Shown: one piece after another, positions 1-5,241 of the stretch | Layout: each line of letters begins with the position of its first letter | Position numbering within the stretch: position 1 is the first letter of the stretch | Origin: a virus | Length of the DNA: 20,327 bases | Virus record (IMG/VR): IMGVR_UViG_3300037961_000471 | Location: 1-20,327 of that record | Strand: one strand, 5' to 3' | The notes under the pieces: generated by a model | The model's database searches: none | What the model was told of the DNA's origin: nothing | What the model saw: only the letters and a program-made list of their open reading frames with translations | Made by a program: the position numbers and the translations under genes

Positions 1-50
1 ATATACTATCATATAGCCCTAGATATTCAATATGCCCTCCCTTTTCTATA

Positions 51-377
51 TTATTTGTCACGCGCACTCTTTCTGTTGTGGCAAGTTGTACACAATCCCT
101 GTAAATTATCTGCGTTGTACTTAGCTCCACCTTTATTAATTGGTAATATATGATCGACTACAACAGAACTAACAAATATATTTTTCTTTTCACACTCTTT
201 ACATATTGGATCGCGTTGTAATATCATTAATCTAAGCTTGCGCCATTGTCTACTATTGTAGAATGGTGCGTTACTTTTATCCATACCACTAAAAGCTCTG
301 TCTTTATCCTTTAGGTAAGTACTACGAGCCTTAACAGCAAATGTATTTCTATTTCCTTTTGGTAAACTAGGCATCAT
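51..377 (-). CDS. HNH endonuclease
   Basis: HNH-family nuclease of 108 aa. Two zinc-type pairs are visible, C59-x2-C62 and C96-x2-C99. Between and after them lie the catalytic core D75-H76, N91 and H100, followed by K103, which is the standard HNH layout (DH...N...C..CH..K). About 55 basic residues precede the nuclease core. In many HK97-like phages an HNH protein encoded next to the small terminase helps the terminase cut DNA during packaging; a homing-type nuclease is the alternative. The start is ambiguous because two ATGs are adjacent (377 and 374), and the second overlaps the upstream stop by 8 nt. It is the last complete gene on the left of the leftward unit. If the genome is circular here, the small terminase would follow it after one small gene. 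The family call is firm and the packaging role is inferred. Confidence 0.9.
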   Translation of the reverse strand: MMPSLPKGNRNTFAVKARSTYLKDKDRAFSGMDKSNAPFYNSRQWRKLRLMILQRDPICKECEKKNIFVSSVVVDHILPINKGGAKYNADNLQGLCTTCHNRKSARDK

Positions 378-729
378 CTAACCTCTCTAATACCATTGTA
401 ATTAAGTTCTCCATCTTCTGCTTATAGTATTCTTTAAATGATAACATACTATTTTCTTGTTGATGTAATAAGTATAATGCCTCTCTTAATCTTTGGCTGT
501 GTGTCTTAGTTCTTATGTCCTTTAGCTCTTTAGTAGTCTGCTCAATTACATTCTTTTGCTCATCACTTATATCACCTGTAGACAATAATAATAATACTTC
601 TTTGCGTCTATAATCAAATAACTCAGCACATTTGTTGCCGTCTAATTCAGGTGTGCCAAATGTGAGCTTTAAACTTCCATCAGCTCTAGTAGCTATCGCC
701 TCTAATCCAGCTGGTAATGTTATTGTCAT
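367..729 (-). CDS. Hypothetical phage protein (120 aa)
   Basis: I do not recognise a family. The protein has a short hydrophilic N-terminus with a beta-like stretch (about residues 10-27). It then runs mostly alpha-helical, with a leucine-rich segment near residues 42-50 and a long charged helix from about 60 to 118. No catalytic or metal-binding motif, signal peptide or membrane segment is evident. Its ATG overlaps the stop of the upstream membrane protein as ATGA, and its own end overlaps the HNH start, so it is translationally coupled on both sides. Position between a membrane protein and an HNH gene suggests an accessory or packaging-related protein, but this is only context. The ORF is real judging by coupling and length. 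Confidence 0.7.
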   Translation of the reverse strand: MTITLPAGLEAIATRADGSLKLTFGTPELDGNKCAELFDYRRKEVLLLLSTGDISDEQKNVIEQTTKELKDIRTKTHSQRLREALYLLHQQENSMLSFKEYYKQKMENLITMVLERLDDA

Positions 730-968
730 ATATTACTAATCATTTCTATTAGTGTTGCTACATCATCATTTGTAATAACACCTAATAATCTACCTAATAC
801 AATAAGACCTGTAATAATATACATAATCATTTTAGGCCAATTAACTTTACCTGATTCAGTATATCCGTCCTCTTTTATGTTATCTTTAATTTCTTTAATT
901 ACATTACCAAATGGTAAAGCTGGTAATATTCCTTTACCTACTTCCTTAATAATTTTCTTTAGTTTCAT
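726..968 (-). CDS. Small membrane protein, holin-like candidate
   Basis: An 80-aa protein with one clear hydrophobic span at about residues 47-66 (KMIMYIITGLIVLGRLLGVI). Ahead of it is a 46-residue basic, amphipathic N-terminal part, and behind it a short C-terminal helix. The size and single span resemble small phage membrane proteins that are often annotated as holins, but no holin family signature can be named with certainty. Its ATG overlaps the stop of a 17-codon micro-ORF (ATGA), and its stop overlaps the next gene's ATG. It lies in the replication/accessory unit, away from the lysis-like cassette at 3.7-5.2 kb, so a second membrane role such as anchoring or superinfection interference is equally possible. 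Confidence 0.7.
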   Translation of the reverse strand: MKLKKIIKEVGKGILPALPFGNVIKEIKDNIKEDGYTESGKVNWPKMIMYIITGLIVLGRLLGVITNDDVATLIEMISNI

Positions 969-1018
969 TTTTTTGTTTTAGGTTTCGTTTTTGTTTTTGG
1001 TTTAGTATATTTCGCCAT
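965..1018 (-). CDS. Lysine/threonine/proline micro-ORF (17 aa)
   Basis: A 17-codon reading frame, MAKYTKPKTKTKPKTKK, opens at ATG 1018 inside the last codons of the VRR-NUC gene, in another frame. It ends with TGA overlapping the ATG of the downstream membrane protein as ATGA. The product would be almost entirely Lys, Thr and Pro, with a KTKPKTK repeat, and highly basic. It exactly bridges a gap that would otherwise break the chain of overlapping genes, so it may simply carry ribosomes to the next start, or make a nucleic-acid-binding peptide. Without conservation data it could also be chance in A-rich DNA. Confidence 0.4.
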   Translation of the reverse strand: MAKYTKPKTKTKPKTKK

Positions 1019-1400
1019 GTGTTCTATCGTTTAAAAAATAATTTTCAAGTGTGTCTATACATTCATCATAACCTTTGCATACTACAGCTAAATACCCTCT
1101 ATCTAACAAATCATTAATCCAATCTTTTTGCACTTGACTAGGGTAGCAGTTTTTATTTAATTTTATTTCAATAAATAGACCAAAGTAACCTCCTCTAGCT
1201 GCGCATATTTGCAAATCAGGGAAACCAGCCACATAACCTGTAGCCTTTGCTCGTTTACGTTGAGAAATATGCTTTTGATATTGTCCTCCCAAACTAGCGC
1301 AATATCTAACATGAGGCCAACGCCTTTTAATGTAGTTTACTACAAATGCTTGTAATTCTGCCTCTGTTTTATAGCTTATTGTTCCAGCCCTTAACTTCAA
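1002..1400 (-). CDS. VRR-NUC domain nuclease (PD-(D/E)XK)
   Basis: A 132-aa single-domain nuclease of the VRR-NUC type, related to Holliday-junction resolvase-like PD-(D/E)XK enzymes. Visible motifs are E15 in an N-terminal helix, GFPDLQI (D62), and the GLFIEIK strand carrying the catalytic E78 and K80. The conserved downstream helix with SQVQKDW (88-94) and a GYLAVVCKGYDE ending follow. These give the metal-dependent active site expected for cutting branched DNA intermediates in phage replication or packaging. The only usable start is TTG at 1400; no ATG occurs before the conserved core. This start lies inside the upstream gene, giving a 32-nt overlap. Family assignment is firm; the exact substrate is inferred. 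Confidence 0.88.
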   Translation of the reverse strand: MKLRAGTISYKTEAELQAFVVNYIKRRWPHVRYCASLGGQYQKHISQRKRAKATGYVAGFPDLQICAARGGYFGLFIEIKLNKNCYPSQVQKDWINDLLDRGYLAVVCKGYDECIDTLENYFLNDRTHGEIY

Positions 1401-2145
1401 TTTCTATGTGTTTAAGTACTTCATCAAATTTGTGATATAATGCTATGCAGCTTGCATACATTCGTGCTGTTTTTGGAATCATTAACTCATCTAAACTTAC
1501 TCTCTCACCTTTCGATCTCCTTTTTTTCAAATCATTTTTCCAACACTTAACAGCCTCTTTTTTATATTGCTCAATATCCTCTTTTGATAACTTAATATAT
1601 TTTAAATTCCAAAAATGATTAAATATAGCATAAGTAGCCCAATTAATTTTAGGCTGTTTCATAGTCTTTCTTTCATCAATGTAGGGTATTATACATTTTT
1701 CCATAAATTCTTTCTCTATGGCTTTAATTTCGTCAATAGTTGGCTTTTTATGTTCTATGGTCAAGTTATTTTTTTTGTAATTCTTAATTTTTTTAGCTTT
1801 ATAGCTTTTGTATGCTGTTAATACTTTGCCCATTGTAATAGAGTCAAGTTTTTGGAACATCTCTATGCCTAGATCACCAGCAACGCCTAATCTAAAAGCG
1901 TGTTTTATCTCATCTGTGCTAAAATTACTAAAATTTTTTAATATCACGCCATTTAATACACTCTCTTCTATTTCATTAAGCTGGTTATCTTTTTTTACAT
2001 TAAGCAGCACATACAAATAATTTATTAGCTCTATTATTTTATCAGGGCTGTCTAAATGTTTTATTCTTTGCTCTCTGTAGTTTCTGCTATAAACTAACTC
2101 CAAAGGCGCGTTTTGTGTCAAAATCGCTAGCTCGTTTTTTTTCAT
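1369..2145 (-). CDS. Hypothetical protein in replication module (258 aa)
   Basis: No family recognised with confidence. The 258-aa product is rich in Lys and Glu, almost wholly helical, and has no Walker, nuclease or zinc motif that I can see. A basic linker lies around residues 115-135. The C-terminal half contains aromatic-rich helices (KINWATYAIFNHFWNLKYIK), followed by a basic KRRSKGER segment. It directly follows the DUF6291-like gene and precedes the VRR-NUC gene, a place where phages often keep a helicase loader or primosome component, so that role is possible but unproven. Its ATG lies 59 nt inside the upstream gene, an unusually long overlap, with an A-rich stretch upstream serving as the probable ribosome-binding region. 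No later in-frame ATG occurs before residue 95, so the early start is kept. Confidence 0.7.
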   Translation of the reverse strand: MKKNELAILTQNAPLELVYSRNYREQRIKHLDSPDKIIELINYLYVLLNVKKDNQLNEIEESVLNGVILKNFSNFSTDEIKHAFRLGVAGDLGIEMFQKLDSITMGKVLTAYKSYKAKKIKNYKKNNLTIEHKKPTIDEIKAIEKEFMEKCIIPYIDERKTMKQPKINWATYAIFNHFWNLKYIKLSKEDIEQYKKEAVKCWKNDLKKRRSKGERVSLDELMIPKTARMYASCIALYHKFDEVLKHIEIEVKGWNNKL

Positions 2146-2662
2146 TTTTATCTGTGGTTAAGTTATCTCTCTTTAGCCAGTTCTTAGCTGTTAAATATAA
2201 ATTTTTGTATTTAGTATTACCTTTGTAATTTTCAATCTGATCTAAAATGTCATTCACTTGTTGTTTATTATACTCATTAACTAACTTTTCATAATCATTT
2301 AAGTTAATGTGTAAGTGTGCGAACTTTCTATATACTTTTTCATTAACATTATCATTTACATTTACATTATCATTTACATTAGGGGTTTTCTTGGGCTTTC
2401 TTTGGGGTTTTTTTGGGGTTATTGGTCTACCGCCTTTAACACCATGTTTAGCACCTTTGATACCATTTAGATATTTTTTATGGTTAGCATCAAGCTGAGG
2501 CTTTATAAGGCTAAACAAGGCTTTTTGTACAGGTGCAAGCTCTAGCTCTTTACGATCTAGCGCATAACTGCAAATAGCATAATATAAGTCTGCTGCTTGC
2601 TCTGTTGAAAGCGTTTTTGTAGCCTCAAAAAAACTTCTATAAAATATAAAACTATCTCTCAT
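2087..2662 (-). CDS. DUF6291-like phage replication-type protein
   Basis: A 191-aa protein with the DUF6291 pattern. An N-terminal helical domain begins MRDSFIFYRSFFEA and continues with AADLYYAICSYALD and ALFSLIKPQLDANHKKY. It is followed by a GIKGAKHGVKGGRP glycine/basic segment. A low-complexity basic and Asn/Val linker (about 89-108) leads to a C-terminal helical domain with NDYEKLVNEYNKQQVNDIL and a final LTAKNWL, reminiscent of the tails of phage replication organiser (DnaD/O-like) proteins. Such two-domain proteins next to SSB and nuclease genes probably act in replication initiation; this is inferred. I start at ATG 2662, which overlaps a 12-codon leader's stop (ATGA); a TTG at 2680 would add six residues. 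The end overlaps the next gene by 59 nt. Confidence 0.8.
   Translation of the reverse strand: MRDSFIFYRSFFEATKTLSTEQAADLYYAICSYALDRKELELAPVQKALFSLIKPQLDANHKKYLNGIKGAKHGVKGGRPITPKKPQRKPKKTPNVNDNVNVNDNVNEKVYRKFAHLHINLNDYEKLVNEYNKQQVNDILDQIENYKGNTKYKNLYLTAKNWLKRDNLTTDKNEKKRASDFDTKRAFGVSL
2346..2380 (-). repeat. 18-nt tandem repeat encoding Asn/Val/Asp linker
   Basis: A 17-nt unit is present twice without mismatch (2346-2362 and 2364-2380) at a period of 18 nt, with a hexamer-like sub-period. It encodes the NVNDNVNVNDNVN linker of the DUF6291-like protein. The in-frame period means slippage would change linker length by multiples of six residues without a frameshift. Confidence 0.85.
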
Positions 2663-2697
2663 TTTTTTGTATATTTGCAACCTAGTATTTTTTTCAT
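2659..2697 (-). CDS. Possible 12-codon leader ORF before the DUF6291-like gene
   Basis: A short frame MKKILGCKYTKK starts at ATG 2697 and stops with TGA overlapping the ATG of the DUF6291-like gene (ATGA). It occupies most of the interval between the hairpin at 2727-2750 and that gene. Arrangement and the AAA AAA TGA ending resemble the 17-codon micro-ORF near 1 kb. It could be a coupling leader or a chance frame in A-rich DNA; nothing about a function can be read from it. Confidence 0.3.
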   Translation of the reverse strand: MKKILGCKYTKK

Positions 2698-2726
2698 AAT
2701 CTGAGGTATTAGTTATTATCTACATG

Positions 2727-2750
2727 AAACCCTAGTCTTTTCTAGGGTTT
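2727..2750. terminator. Hairpin terminator/attenuator after the HTH gene
   Basis: A perfect 9-bp stem (AAACCCTAG / CTAGGGTTT) with a 6-nt loop. On the minus strand it is followed by only three T before the run breaks. On the plus strand six T follow the GGG, so it would terminate rightward transcription better. The TAG stop of the 53-aa helix-turn-helix gene lies within the stem. On the leftward transcript it more likely attenuates between the SSB/HTH genes and the DUF6291-like gene than stops transcription fully, since no clear promoter follows it. Confidence 0.7.
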
Positions 2751-2893
2751 TTTGTTATAATAAACTTTACTCCGTCTATTTCAACGGCCTTAACTACATT
2801 GTTATTTATCCATCTATATACGCTTGTAACAGATACATTTTGCTCATGTGCATAATTTTGGACTGATATTAAATTTTCTGTATCTACTTTCAT
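2732..2893 (-). CDS. Small helix-turn-helix (excisionase/MerR-like) protein
   Basis: A 53-aa protein, too short for ordinary length cut-offs. Residues 9-33 fit a helix-turn-helix of the excisionase/MerR-like winged type: ISVQNYAHEQNVSVTSVYRW, where the second helix reads the DNA. A wing follows with VVKAVEIDGVKFII (34-47) and a basic tail KNPRKD. Such proteins act as excisionases, transcription switches or replication-site binders. No integrase is visible in the window, so excision is not supported and a regulatory role is as likely. ATG 2893 lies 2 nt after the stop of the SSB-like gene, so they are one unit. The stop codon falls inside a 9-bp hairpin. Domain recognition is good; the partner and site are unknown. 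Confidence 0.8.
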   Translation of the reverse strand: MKVDTENLISVQNYAHEQNVSVTSVYRWINNNVVKAVEIDGVKFIITKNPRKD

Positions 2894-2895
2894 AA

Positions 2896-3354
2896 TTAAA
2901 ATGGTAAATCTGTTGTTTCTTTTTTATCTCTTTTAACTGCCTTGTATTCTGTGTTCATTACCCAATCAACAAACACATCAGCTAACCTTAAAATAGCATC
3001 AGCATCATCACGCTTAACACATTCAGCAGCTGCCTTTAAACAGCTCTGTTTTACAATCATTATTTGTACATCATCACCACGCTGTGCTTTTTGTATATTC
3101 TTAAAATTACCATCATTACGAGGCGAGCTTTTAAAATTATATACAGGCTTAATTTTAGGAAATTTAGGCTTAGATGTGTCAAAAATATAATCTACCTGAA
3201 CACCCTCTACAAAGTTGCTTTGTGTTGCACTTATACTGTTGTATTCACCTACATCTCCGTTTTCCATTTCTACCTCATATTTGTAGAATGTTTTACCTTG
3301 AAATTCAAATGTTCCATTAGCTTGTACAGACTTTACTACATCATTTTTTTCCAT
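2896..3354 (-). CDS. SSB-like single-stranded DNA-binding protein
   Basis: A 152-aa protein. Residues 10-62 look like an OB-fold, with alternating strands GTFEFQGKTFYKYEVEMENG then GVQVDYIFD. A basic, aromatic linker (64-95) follows, then a helical segment (QIMIVKQSCLKAAAECVK, RLADVFVDWV). The last residues are TTDLPF, closely matching the D(I/L)PF tip by which bacterial SSBs recruit repair and replication partners. It is therefore probably the phage's ssDNA-binding protein, although the helical region after the OB-like part differs from canonical SSB and matches a form common in Bacteroidota phages. It starts at ATG 3354, inside the end of a 43-aa gene (14-nt overlap), and is followed after 2 nt by the HTH gene. 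The fold assignment is inferred from pattern, not alignment. Confidence 0.72.
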   Translation of the reverse strand: MEKNDVVKSVQANGTFEFQGKTFYKYEVEMENGDVGEYNSISATQSNFVEGVQVDYIFDTSKPKFPKIKPVYNFKSSPRNDGNFKNIQKAQRGDDVQIMIVKQSCLKAAAECVKRDDADAILRLADVFVDWVMNTEYKAVKRDKKETTDLPF

Positions 3355-3472
3355 CTTTATTTAATTTAAGATTATTTAATTGATTAATTGTTAAATGATA
3401 GGGCGCATAAGTAATATGCTCCCAATTACAGACCTTTATAAGTCTATTTAAGTTTTTTAGTACTTTATTCAT
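3341..3472 (-). CDS. Small orphan protein (43 aa)
   Basis: A 43-aa frame starting MNKVLKNLNRLIKVCNWEHI and ending in KDGKK. It is basic and probably helical at the N-terminus, with no known motif. Its ATG overlaps the upstream 56-aa gene's stop (ATGAATAA, 8 nt), and its TGA lies 14 nt inside the SSB-like gene. The chain of overlaps directly downstream of a good promoter is the main evidence that it is translated. Function unknown. Confidence 0.55.
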   Translation of the reverse strand: MNKVLKNLNRLIKVCNWEHITYAPYHLTINQLNNLKLNKDGKK

Positions 3473-3635
3473 TTTCTACTAATTTTATTAAATCCTGATT
3501 AAGTTTTAAAGCTCTTTGTAAGTTGTTGAGCTGTCCGTTATCATGGCCACCTATACTAGCAATACAGGCAACATTAATAAGGCTAATTAGTTCGAGCTGC
3601 TGGCTCTTTAATTGTTTTAGCATTTTCTTTTTCAT
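3465..3635 (-). CDS. Small orphan protein, first gene of the leftward early unit (56 aa)
   Basis: A 56-aa frame starting MKKKMLKQLKSQQLELISLI and ending LIKLVENE. Two amphipathic helices (about 3-22 and 36-54) are separated by a small-residue turn, ASIGGHDNGQ. No known family is recognised. It begins about 23 nt below the -7 element of the promoter at 3658-3690 behind an A/T-rich leader with no GGAGG. It is translationally coupled to the 43-aa gene. Its first position under an operator-controlled promoter suggests an early or regulatory peptide, but nothing in the sequence shows DNA binding. Confidence 0.6.
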   Translation of the reverse strand: MKKKMLKQLKSQQLELISLINVACIASIGGHDNGQLNNLQRALKLNQDLIKLVENE

Positions 3636-3657
3636 AATTAGTTATTTTATTTGTGTT

Positions 3658-3690
3658 CAAAGTTAAACATTTAACTTTTAATAAAACAAA
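3658..3690 (-). promoter_or_regulatory. Bacteroidota-type promoter for the leftward accessory/replication unit
   Basis: Read on the minus strand, a -33 element TTTG (3690-3687) is followed after 21 nt by TAACTTTG (3665-3658), a full match to the Bacteroidota -7 consensus TAnnTTTG with acceptable spacing. The predicted start site falls near 3650, giving a short A/T-rich leader before ATG 3635. It lies in the only sizeable gap between the late genes (ending at 3720) and the small early genes. It therefore most likely opens a separate transcription unit covering 3635 down to at least 51. Confidence 0.7.
3659..3678. promoter_or_regulatory. Palindromic operator overlapping the -7 element
   Basis: A perfect inverted repeat with 9-bp arms (AAAGTTAAA / TTTAACTTT) and a 2-nt centre lies across the -7 element and the adjacent spacer. 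A dimeric regulator bound here would block sigma-factor access. No full repressor gene is seen in the window. The 53-aa HTH protein of the same unit is one candidate for autoregulation, and a host or off-window repressor is another. The symmetry is seen directly; the operator role is inferred. Confidence 0.65.
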
Positions 3691-3719
3691 TAATTATTAA
3701 ACTTTTTTTTGTAATGCTA

Positions 3720-4574
3720 TTATTTAGCCCTAATAAACTCGTGTTTGATTTTTTGGTTTTCGTAGTAGAATCGTAGCCACCATGCGCCTAATGGCTTAGG
3801 TGGACGGCCTCTTTCTCTGTGGTAATTTTCGCCTTGTAAATATTCTTCTTTGTATGTTGGCAAGCATATATGCTCTTGCTCATCTAGGTATATATTACCT
3901 TTATGATTTAATCGCTCTCTAGGAATTGATATTTGCCAGCTCTCATGTATATGTCCTGAAACACATATTTGAGCATCAGGTAAATAAACAGCCTTTCTGT
4001 TTGTTTGTATTACCCCTCTTGTTACTGGGCCACCTCCTCCGTAACCATGAGTATAATTTAATACTACAGGTGTAAGCCTTGTGCTACCTGTTGCTTTTTT
4101 AAATGTAAACTTTACATAGCCTGTATAAAGCCCTTTAGTTAGCTGTGTGCCATTCTTATAATTAAGTGTAGTAACAAAACGCTCTATTAAATCTGTTTCA
4201 TGATGTCGTCTTATAGCGCTCTCATGGTTACCCTCAGCGACTAAAGCAAACATATCAGCATAAGGGCTAAACCAATCTACAGCAGTATTAACTACTGCGT
4301 CCAAATAATTATCAACCTGATGAATAGGTCTAAGGTCAGTTTTTGATGCTCGTCTGTCGTATTTACCTTGCATAACACAAAATAAATCTCCAAAATCCAA
4401 TATTTTAGCATTACGCTCTCTAGCTTTGTCTAAGTGTGTTTTTTGCAATTTCCAATTGCTGTGTGGATTGTCCCAGTGACGATCTGATGATAATAAATAC
4501 CACTGCTCCCATCCAGCTTTGTACTCATGGTCAATAACTAATACTTGAGGGCTTATTCTTTTAATCTTAGGCAT
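3720..4574 (-). CDS. Calcineurin-like metallophosphatase (phosphoesterase/nuclease)
   Basis: A 284-aa protein with all the metal-ligand motifs of the calcineurin-like phosphoesterase fold in order: SSDRHWD (D31, H33), DFGDLF (D63), EGNHES (N116, H117), NYTHG (H176) and SGHIHE (H208, H210). These bind a di-metal centre that hydrolyses phosphodiesters or phosphomonoesters; Mre11/SbcD-type nucleases share it. There is no room for the SbcD capping domain, so it is a minimal form. Near the C-terminus, RGRPPKP (255-261) resembles an AT-hook and may touch DNA. Its ATG overlaps the DUF5675-like gene's stop by 8 nt, and it is the last gene of the late unit. Family certain; substrate unknown, with DNA processing or nucleotide hydrolysis being plausible. 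Confidence 0.88.
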   Translation of the reverse strand: MPKIKRISPQVLVIDHEYKAGWEQWYLLSSDRHWDNPHSNWKLQKTHLDKARERNAKILDFGDLFCVMQGKYDRRASKTDLRPIHQVDNYLDAVVNTAVDWFSPYADMFALVAEGNHESAIRRHHETDLIERFVTTLNYKNGTQLTKGLYTGYVKFTFKKATGSTRLTPVVLNYTHGYGGGGPVTRGVIQTNRKAVYLPDAQICVSGHIHESWQISIPRERLNHKGNIYLDEQEHICLPTYKEEYLQGENYHRERGRPPKPLGAWWLRFYYENQKIKHEFIRAK

Positions 4575-4980
4575 TGTCTATAATGATTAAGTTAAATCCA
4601 TCAGGAGCAATTTCAAGCATTTCTTTTACTGCTCTACGGCTATAAGTTATATCACACTCGCCATCTTTATTTATATCGTAAAAATCAGCTCCTACTGCAA
4701 TACAACCTCTAAGCTGTGTGTAATAATTTGCTGGGTGTATAAGAATATAATCTCTGTCATCTACATTTTCGACTAGATAATGATTGCCAAATTTTTCAGA
4801 TGTTCTAGGCTTAACATTATAATTACCTGTAGGAATACAGCTTACATTTCTTTTATTATCTTTGTTTGGCAGTTCTAAAGTACAGCACTCATATTCTATA
4901 TCTAGGCCATTAAAAATAAACAATCGACCTAATGTTTGTTTTCTGTTGTCCTCTAATCTTATTAGTACTGCTCTTTTCAT
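4567..4980 (-). CDS. DUF5675-like protein, candidate peptidoglycan-acting enzyme
   Basis: A 137-aa protein matching the DUF5675 pattern: an N-terminal beta region with CCTLELPNKDN, then SCIPTGNYNV (48-55), YILIHPANYY (78-87) and LRGCIAVG (90-97). The H82...G92-C93 pair recalls the HG...GC catalytic motif of L,D-transpeptidases (YkuD), suggesting a cysteine active site acting on peptidoglycan. It sits between a small membrane/coiled-coil protein and a metallophosphatase at the end of the late genes, where a lysis enzyme belongs. No conventional amidase, lysozyme or CHAP endolysin is visible elsewhere. It starts by ATGA overlap with the upstream gene. DUF identity is good; enzymatic role is inferred. 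Confidence 0.75.
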   Translation of the reverse strand: MKRAVLIRLEDNRKQTLGRLFIFNGLDIEYECCTLELPNKDNKRNVSCIPTGNYNVKPRTSEKFGNHYLVENVDDRDYILIHPANYYTQLRGCIAVGADFYDINKDGECDITYSRRAVKEMLEIAPDGFNLIIIDNA

Positions 4981-5240
4981 TTATATAACTTTTTCTTAAT
5001 ATCTTTTAAGTCCTCTTTTATTTCTAACAAGTCTTGTTTTGTTGTAGCTATTGTCTGCAATATTAAATCATTCTGCATTTCAAATTCTACTCTAGTAACC
5101 TCAGGCTGTATTGGTATAGGTAGTTTTTTTGCCTCCTCAATATCTTTTTGTAATACAATCCATTCGCCAACAAGTATAAAAATAAAACCTATTATAGTTA
5201 AAATATTTTTAAGACTAATATTAAATGTTTTCTCCTCCAT
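4977..5240 (-). CDS. Single-span membrane protein with coiled coil (lysis-associated candidate)
   Basis: An 87-aa protein with a hydrophobic span at about residues 12-30 (NILTIIGFIFILVGEWIVL), a short proline-containing linker (PIPIQPEV, 41-48), and a charged helix with heptad character from about 50 to 86 ending in KKKLYK. The layout, short N-terminus, one span and a long coiled coil, is like an inner-membrane spanin or a small holin. Family membership is not established. It begins two bases past the end of the large tail-tip gene and is coupled by ATGA to the DUF5675-like gene, so the two are probably used together at lysis. Confidence 0.72.
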   Translation of the reverse strand: MEEKTFNISLKNILTIIGFIFILVGEWIVLQKDIEEAKKLPIPIQPEVTRVEFEMQNDLILQTIATTKQDLLEIKEDLKDIKKKLYK

Positions 5241-5241
5241 C

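Noticed and set aside
1-50. ATG at position 12 as the start of a gene leaving the window on the left
   Set aside because: Only four codons are visible; joining to the right edge would give a stop after 12 codons, so no gene can be supported.
2667-2674. A perfect TATATTTG (-7 type) on the plus strand near the DUF6291-like start
   Set aside because: No TTTG/TTG at the right distance upstream and no plus-strand gene follows; expected by chance in A/T-rich DNA.
2732-2893. Interpreting the 53-aa HTH protein as a true excisionase of a temperate phage
   Set aside because: No integrase or attachment site is visible in the window; only the DNA-binding fold can be supported.
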